NCBI GenBank assembly: GCA_905234235.1
Contig: CAJOHN010000004.1
Span: 1-64,000, forward strand
DNA: 64,000 bases
DNA from: an uncultured Selenomonadaceae bacterium
GTDB taxonomy: Bacteria > Bacillota > Negativicutes > Selenomonadales > Selenomonadaceae
Reading direction: 5' to 3'
Shown here: piece by piece, positions 60,274 through 64,000 of the stretch
Numbering within the stretch: position 1 is the first letter of the stretch
Layout of the letters: each line of letters starts with the position of its first letter
Notes under the pieces: generated by a model
Databases searched by the model: none
What the model saw: the letters and a program-made list of their open reading frames with translations, nothing else
Told to the model about the DNA's origin: nothing
Position numbers and translations under genes: made by a program

Positions 60274-61455
60274 ATGGCGGGGAAAAAAGATTATTACGAG
60301 ATACTGGGCGTGAATAAAAATTCTACGGACGACGAGATTAAAAAGGCGTACCGGAAATTGGCGCGGCAATATCATCCGGATTTAAATCGCGACGACCCGA
60401 AAGCTGCTGAGGCTAAGATGAAAGAAATCAACGAAGCCTACGACGTATTAAAAGACAAGGAGAAACGCGCGCAGTATGACCAATTCGGGCACGCGGCGTT
60501 TAGTGGCGGTGGCGGTTACGGGCATGGCGGCGGGACTTATACCAACGTCAACATGGAAGATATTTTCAATAACATGGGCGATATGGGCGGCTTTGGTTTC
60601 GGCGATATATTTGACCAATTTTTTGGTGGCGGCGGCGCAACTCGTTCCCGTCGTAAGTCTGAACCTCAACGGGGCGCGGATTTACGCTACGATTTAGCGA
60701 TAACGTTTGAAGAAGCGGCGTTCGGCAAGAAGATGACGATAAAAGTACCGCGAATGGAAACTTGCGAGGAATGCGGCGGGACGGGAGCTAAGAAAGGTAC
60801 CAAACCCGATGAATGCCCTGATTGTCACGGGACGGGAATGCGACAGACTACGACGCGCACACCGTTTGGAGTTATTGCCAATTCGCGACCTTGCGAGCGT
60901 TGTCACGGGACGGGGCAGATTATTAAAAATCCTTGCGAACATTGTCACGGCGAGGGCAAAATTAAAAAGCTCCGCGACATAGAAGTTAATATCCCGAAGG
61001 GCGTCGACGAGGGGCAACGGCTTAGGATACAGAATGGCGGGCAGGCAGGCGAACGCGGCGGAGCTCCCGGCGATTTGTTCATTTACATCAGGATTAAGCC
61101 GCATAGGATATTTACTCGGCAGGATACGAATGTTTACTGTGAAATCCCGATAAGTTTTGTACAGGCGGCGTTGGGCGCGAAGGTAGACGCTCCGACGATT
61201 GACGGCAAGATTGAATTGACGATACCGGAGGGCACGCAATCCGGAACGGTGTTAAAAATTACGGGGAAGGGCATACCATATCTGCGCGGCGAGGGTCGTG
61301 GCGATGAATTTGTTCGGATAAAGGTATTGACGCCGCAGAATTTATCAAGCCGACAAAAGAAACTCCTGCGCGAATTTGAGGACGGCGGTTCCGACAGCAA
61401 GAACAATCCGGAGAAGAAATCTTTTTTTGACAAGCTAAAGGACTTATTTGAATGA
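60274..61455 (+). CDS. dnaJ: Chaperone DnaJ (Hsp40)
   Basis: 393 aa type I DnaJ. J domain with HPD in YHPDLNRD near 33; Gly/Phe-rich stretch ~75-120; zinc-binding repeats [24 protein letters not shown] and CEHCHGEG at ~155-220; C-terminal substrate domain. It stimulates DnaK ATPase. GGGGGAAATG precedes the start. Confidence 0.95.
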   Translation: MAGKKDYYEILGVNKNSTDDEIKKAYRKLARQYHPDLNRDDPKAAEAKMKEINEAYDVLKDKEKRAQYDQFGHAAFSGGGGYGHGGGTYTNVNMEDIFNNMGDMGGFGFGDIFDQFFGGGGATRSRRKSEPQRGADLRYDLAITFEEAAFGKKMTIKVPRMETCEECGGTGAKKGTKPDECPDCHGTGMRQTTTRTPFGVIANSRPCERCHGTGQIIKNPCEHCHGEGKIKKLRDIEVNIPKGVDEGQRLRIQNGGQAGERGGAPGDLFIYIRIKPHRIFTRQDTNVYCEIPISFVQAALGAKVDAPTIDGKIELTIPEGTQSGTVLKITGKGIPYLRGEGRGDEFVRIKVLTPQNLSSRQKKLLREFEDGGSDSKNNPEKKSFFDKLKDLFE

Positions 61456-61474
61456 GCGCACTTGATGGCAAGGG

Positions 61475-61502
61475 TTTACTACAGAAAAATTTTTGATATA
61501 AT
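61475..61502 (+). promoter_or_regulatory. Promoter of the decarboxylase gene
   Basis: -35 TTTACT (61475-61480), 16-bp spacer, -10 TATAAT (61497-61502), then a ribosome site TTTTGGAGG and the ATG at 61539. Confidence 0.7.
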
Positions 61503-61538
61503 CAGCGTGTATACAAAAAACTTTTGGAGGCGTTATCA

Positions 61539-62849
61539 ATGACGAATGAAAATCACGCTGAACCATTTCACACGCCGAAAGTATTTCCGATGACAGAAGC
61601 CGCCCTGCGCGGAGAGATAAAAAAATTTCCGACGCCGTTCCACATTTACGACGAGCGGACGATACGGGAGAATTTTAGAAAATTACGAGAGGCGTTTAGT
61701 TGGGCACCGAGTTTTTGCGAACATTTTGCGATAAAGGCGACGCCCAATCCATACATAACGGAGATAATGGCGCGTGACGGCGCGGGAACGGATTGCAGTT
61801 CGTTAGCGGAACTTTATATCAGCGAGGCGGCTGGCGTCACCGGCGAGAAAATAATTTTGACATCGAACGACACGCCCGCTGAAGAATTTCGTAAGGCATT
61901 GGACTTGGGCGCGATAATTAATCTTGACGACATCACGCACATAGAATATCTGGAGAAAACTGCGCGGCTCCCCGAAATAATTTCGTTCCGCTACAATCCC
62001 GCTGACATTATGAACGACGGCAACGACATAATCGGACGTCCCGCTGAGGCTAAATACGGCTTAACACGCAAGCAGATTTTTGAGGCGTACAAGATTTGTT
62101 TGGATAAGGGGATAACTCGTTTCGGCTTACACACAATGATAGCGTCCAATGAGCGGAAGGCGTCGACATTTATTTACACGGCGCGGATAATGTTTGAACT
62201 GGCGGCGAAGATAAAGAATCAGCTGGGGATAACGTTTGAATTTGTGAATTTAGGCGGCGGCTTAGGGATACCGTATCGCCCAGATGATTTGCCCGTCGAT
62301 TTAAGAATGATAGGCGCCGGGATAAAGGAATTATTTTACGAGATAATGGTACCGAACGGGCTTGGCAATGTGCGTTTGGCAATGGAAAGCGGGCGTGCGA
62401 TGACAGGTTCGGCGGGTTGGCTAGTGTCGACAGTCCTTCATAAGAAAAACACTTACAAAAATTATGTCGGCTTGGATGCGTGCATGTCAGATTTAATGCG
62501 CCCCGCGTTGTACAATGCCTATCATCACATAACGGTTTTGGGCAAGGAGGATGAGCCTTGCGAGGCGATTTACGACGTGACGGGCTCGCTTTGTGAAAAC
62601 AATGATAAGTTTGCAGTCGACCGCCGCTTACCGCCGATAGAAATTGGCGACGTACTGATAATTCACGACACGGGAGCGCACGGGCACGCAATGGGTTTCA
62701 ATTACAATGGCAAGTTGCGTAGTGCGGAGCTTTTGATTCGGGACAGTGGCGAAGTCGAAATGATACGCCGCGCAGAGACTTTGGACGATTATTTTGCGAC
62801 GCTGAACTTTCCTAAGGCTCGTCTCTCTTTAATTCCCGATAAAATTTAA
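61539..62849 (+). CDS. lysA: Diaminopimelate decarboxylase-like PLP enzyme (fold III)
   Basis: 436 aa from the ATG at 61539. Catalyses decarboxylation of meso-DAP to lysine if correctly identified. PLP lysine in CEHFAIKATPNP near 67; GTDCSSLAELYIS near 88; LGGGLGIPY near 238; ESGRAMTGSAGW near 290; CMSDLMRPALYNAYHH near 320; substrate-Cys region TGSLCENNDKFA near 353; GAHGHAMGFNYNG near 380. The H-x-G-S motif of lysine/ornithine decarboxylases of this fold (HVGSQ) is replaced by HTMIAS, so the substrate is not certain. Confidence 0.78.
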   Translation: MTNENHAEPFHTPKVFPMTEAALRGEIKKFPTPFHIYDERTIRENFRKLREAFSWAPSFCEHFAIKATPNPYITEIMARDGAGTDCSSLAELYISEAAGVTGEKIILTSNDTPAEEFRKALDLGAIINLDDITHIEYLEKTARLPEIISFRYNPADIMNDGNDIIGRPAEAKYGLTRKQIFEAYKICLDKGITRFGLHTMIASNERKASTFIYTARIMFELAAKIKNQLGITFEFVNLGGGLGIPYRPDDLPVDLRMIGAGIKELFYEIMVPNGLGNVRLAMESGRAMTGSAGWLVSTVLHKKNTYKNYVGLDACMSDLMRPALYNAYHHITVLGKEDEPCEAIYDVTGSLCENNDKFAVDRRLPPIEIGDVLIIHDTGAHGHAMGFNYNGKLRSAELLIRDSGEVEMIRRAETLDDYFATLNFPKARLSLIPDKI

Positions 62850-62898
62850 TTGGGAGGGGAAAATATACGATACACTTTCCGAGAGAGGTGGTCGAAAA

Positions 62899-64000
62899 AT
62901 GGCAAACAATGCAAACATAATGATGATAGCTCCGAATCAGCAAGCAGGTACGCCGCGAACACAACCGGCAACGTCGGCACGAATAACCTCGCGGAACACT
63001 CAACCGAGATATAGAACGGCGGCGCGTGCAGGTAAAAAAAATTTCGGCGCGACGCTCGATAAGTTAAATGCAAAACTCGACGAGGTTAAGCAAGGCGTTC
63101 AAGATTTAAAGGGTAGCGAGACCGCGCAGGTTGAATCGGACGTAAAAGAAATTGACACGGCGGCAAAGGAACCGGCTCAAGGAAAGAGCACAACTCCGCA
63201 GGATGCGCCTCAGCAGGACGAAAAAATTTTATCGGCGGACGAAAAAACTTCCCCAAAAGATAAGCCAAAGATAAAACCTTCGCCCGATAAAGAGGAGTCG
63301 CCTGCGGATATTTCATTTGATGAGGATTCTGAAGTCGCCGACAGTCAGCCGACAAAATTATTTGCGGCGAATAGTATGGCTTATTTTATCGGCATGAATT
63401 CTGAAACGCTCCTCGTTACCAAATCCGTCGTGACAATCGACGTGCCGAAAATTGAAGGCGTGCAGGCAGTCCCCAGCGAACAAAATTTAATGACGCTCAT
63501 GCCGCAGACAAACAATAACAACGCGCAATCCATGCTTAACATGCTCGGCGGCTCGTGGCGTCAGATTAACATTCAACCAACTGTCCAAGCGCAACCACAG
63601 CCGATAAACAATCAGCCCGTTATCCAAGCGATGACGCAACCGCTGAATAATCAGCCTGTCATTCAAACGACGGAGCAACCGATTAATAATCAGCCCATTA
63701 TTCAAGCACAACCACAGCCGATAAACAATCAGCCCGTCATTCAAACGACGACGCAACCGGTTAATAACCATCTCGTGATTCAAGCGACGACGCAACCGGT
63801 TAATAATCAACTCGTGATTCAAGCGGCAGAGCAACCGATAAGCAATCAGCCCGTTGTTCAAGCGCAGGCACCGACTGTTGATAATCAGCCCGTTGTCCAA
63901 GCACAACCTCAACCGATTGATAATCAGCCTGTTGTTCAAGCACAACCTCAACCGATAAACAATCAGCCGATGATTCAAGGGCAGACACAACCAATTAACA
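62899..64000 (+). CDS. Repeat-rich protein, 3' end beyond the window
   Basis: At least 367 codons, running off the right edge. ATG 62899 has GAGAGAGGTGG upstream. Residues 1-~130 are charged and low-complexity (LNAKLDEVKQGVQDLKG near 55, many Lys/Glu/Asp/Ser). From about residue 234 the protein is tandem 13-residue units (QPINNQPVIQAMT and variants). It may be a secreted or flagella/surface-linked protein, but no domain is identified; no signal peptide at the N-terminus. Confidence 0.6.
   Translation, partial: MANNANIMMIAPNQQAGTPRTQPATSARITSRNTQPRYRTAARAGKKNFGATLDKLNAKLDEVKQGVQDLKGSETAQVESDVKEIDTAAKEPAQGKSTTPQDAPQQDEKILSADEKTSPKDKPKIKPSPDKEESPADISFDEDSEVADSQPTKLFAANSMAYFIGMNSETLLVTKSVVTIDVPKIEGVQAVPSEQNLMTLMPQTNNNNAQSMLNMLGGSWRQINIQPTVQAQPQPINNQPVIQAMTQPLNNQPVIQTTEQPINNQPIIQAQPQPINNQPVIQTTTQPVNNHLVIQATTQPVNNQLVIQAAEQPISNQPVVQAQAPTVDNQPVVQAQPQPIDNQPVVQAQPQPINNQPMIQGQTQPIN
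63598..63987 (+). repeat. Ten tandem 39-bp repeats inside a coding region
   Basis: Ten full 39-bp units (13 residues, QPxNNQPVIQxxx), with an eleventh continuing at the window edge. Variable positions are mostly the last three residues. In-frame repeats that can vary in number. Confidence 0.85.

Noticed and set aside
63598..63987. 39-bp repeat array as CRISPR or iteron origin
   Set aside because: Contiguous in-frame coding repeats, no spacers, no initiator or DnaA boxes.
63487..63994. Minus-strand reading frames across the 39-bp repeats
   Set aside because: Repeat-derived shadow of the plus-strand gene.

Overview
The window looks like the chromosome of a strict anaerobe of the Firmicutes, most likely a Negativicutes/Selenomonadales member. 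This placement is inferred from gene content: a four-subunit ferredoxin-dependent 2-oxoacid oxidoreductase, cobalamin synthesis genes, a SigH-type sigma factor, the yaaR-holB pair, an ACT/UPF0210 pair, an RqcH homologue, a dTDP-rhamnose reductase and a grpE-dnaK-dnaJ cluster. No rRNA or tRNA gene was seen.

Layout. 1-8215 (minus): korDABC (korC runs off the left edge) behind an unrecognised gene, then rqcH and two surface-glycan genes (an RgpF-like protein and a GT2+GT4 glycosyltransferase). 8273-15296 (plus): aroF-type DAHP synthase, trmB, tsaD, a secreted histidine phosphatase, queF, a pyridoxal kinase, a lipoprotein and an Fe-alcohol dehydrogenase. 15310-17100 (plus): a probable 6S RNA with promoter and terminator, then yaaR and holB.

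17283-45490 is a 28-kb prophage bounded by a perfect 51-bp direct repeat. Its identified genes all lie on the minus strand: replication initiator, DnaC-like loader, XRE regulator, terminase, lambda-type portal, ClpP-type protease, capsid E, then a P2-type contractile tail and baseplate and a long fibre/adhesin region. I find no integrase, excisionase, endolysin or spanin. The large terminase gene is broken by a -1 frameshift. The tail chaperone gene carries a textbook programmed -1 slippery site.

45491-47450 is decayed DNA (gene fragments, a frameshifted pseudogene, and a partial third copy of the prophage boundary repeat). 47465-52734 holds a DeoR regulator, an unknown gene, nth, and a UPF0210/ACT pair split by an inserted phage-type antirepressor-like gene, then sigH. 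52864-56749 holds cobU-GNAT-cobQ (plus), converging on a divergent FtsZ-like gene and a metallophosphoesterase (minus). 56874-64000 (plus): rfbD, grpE-dnaK-dnaJ, a diaminopimelate decarboxylase-like gene, and the start of a repeat-rich protein that runs off the right edge.

The strongest signal not explained by genes is a very frequent octamer, CCGCGCAG (reverse complement CTGCGCGG). By hand I count about 80 copies in 64 kb, on both strands, in every reading frame, and at similar density in the prophage and the chromosome. About two dozen extend to CCGCGCAGATT. The density resembles known DNA-uptake sequences or the cyanobacterial HIP1 repeat.
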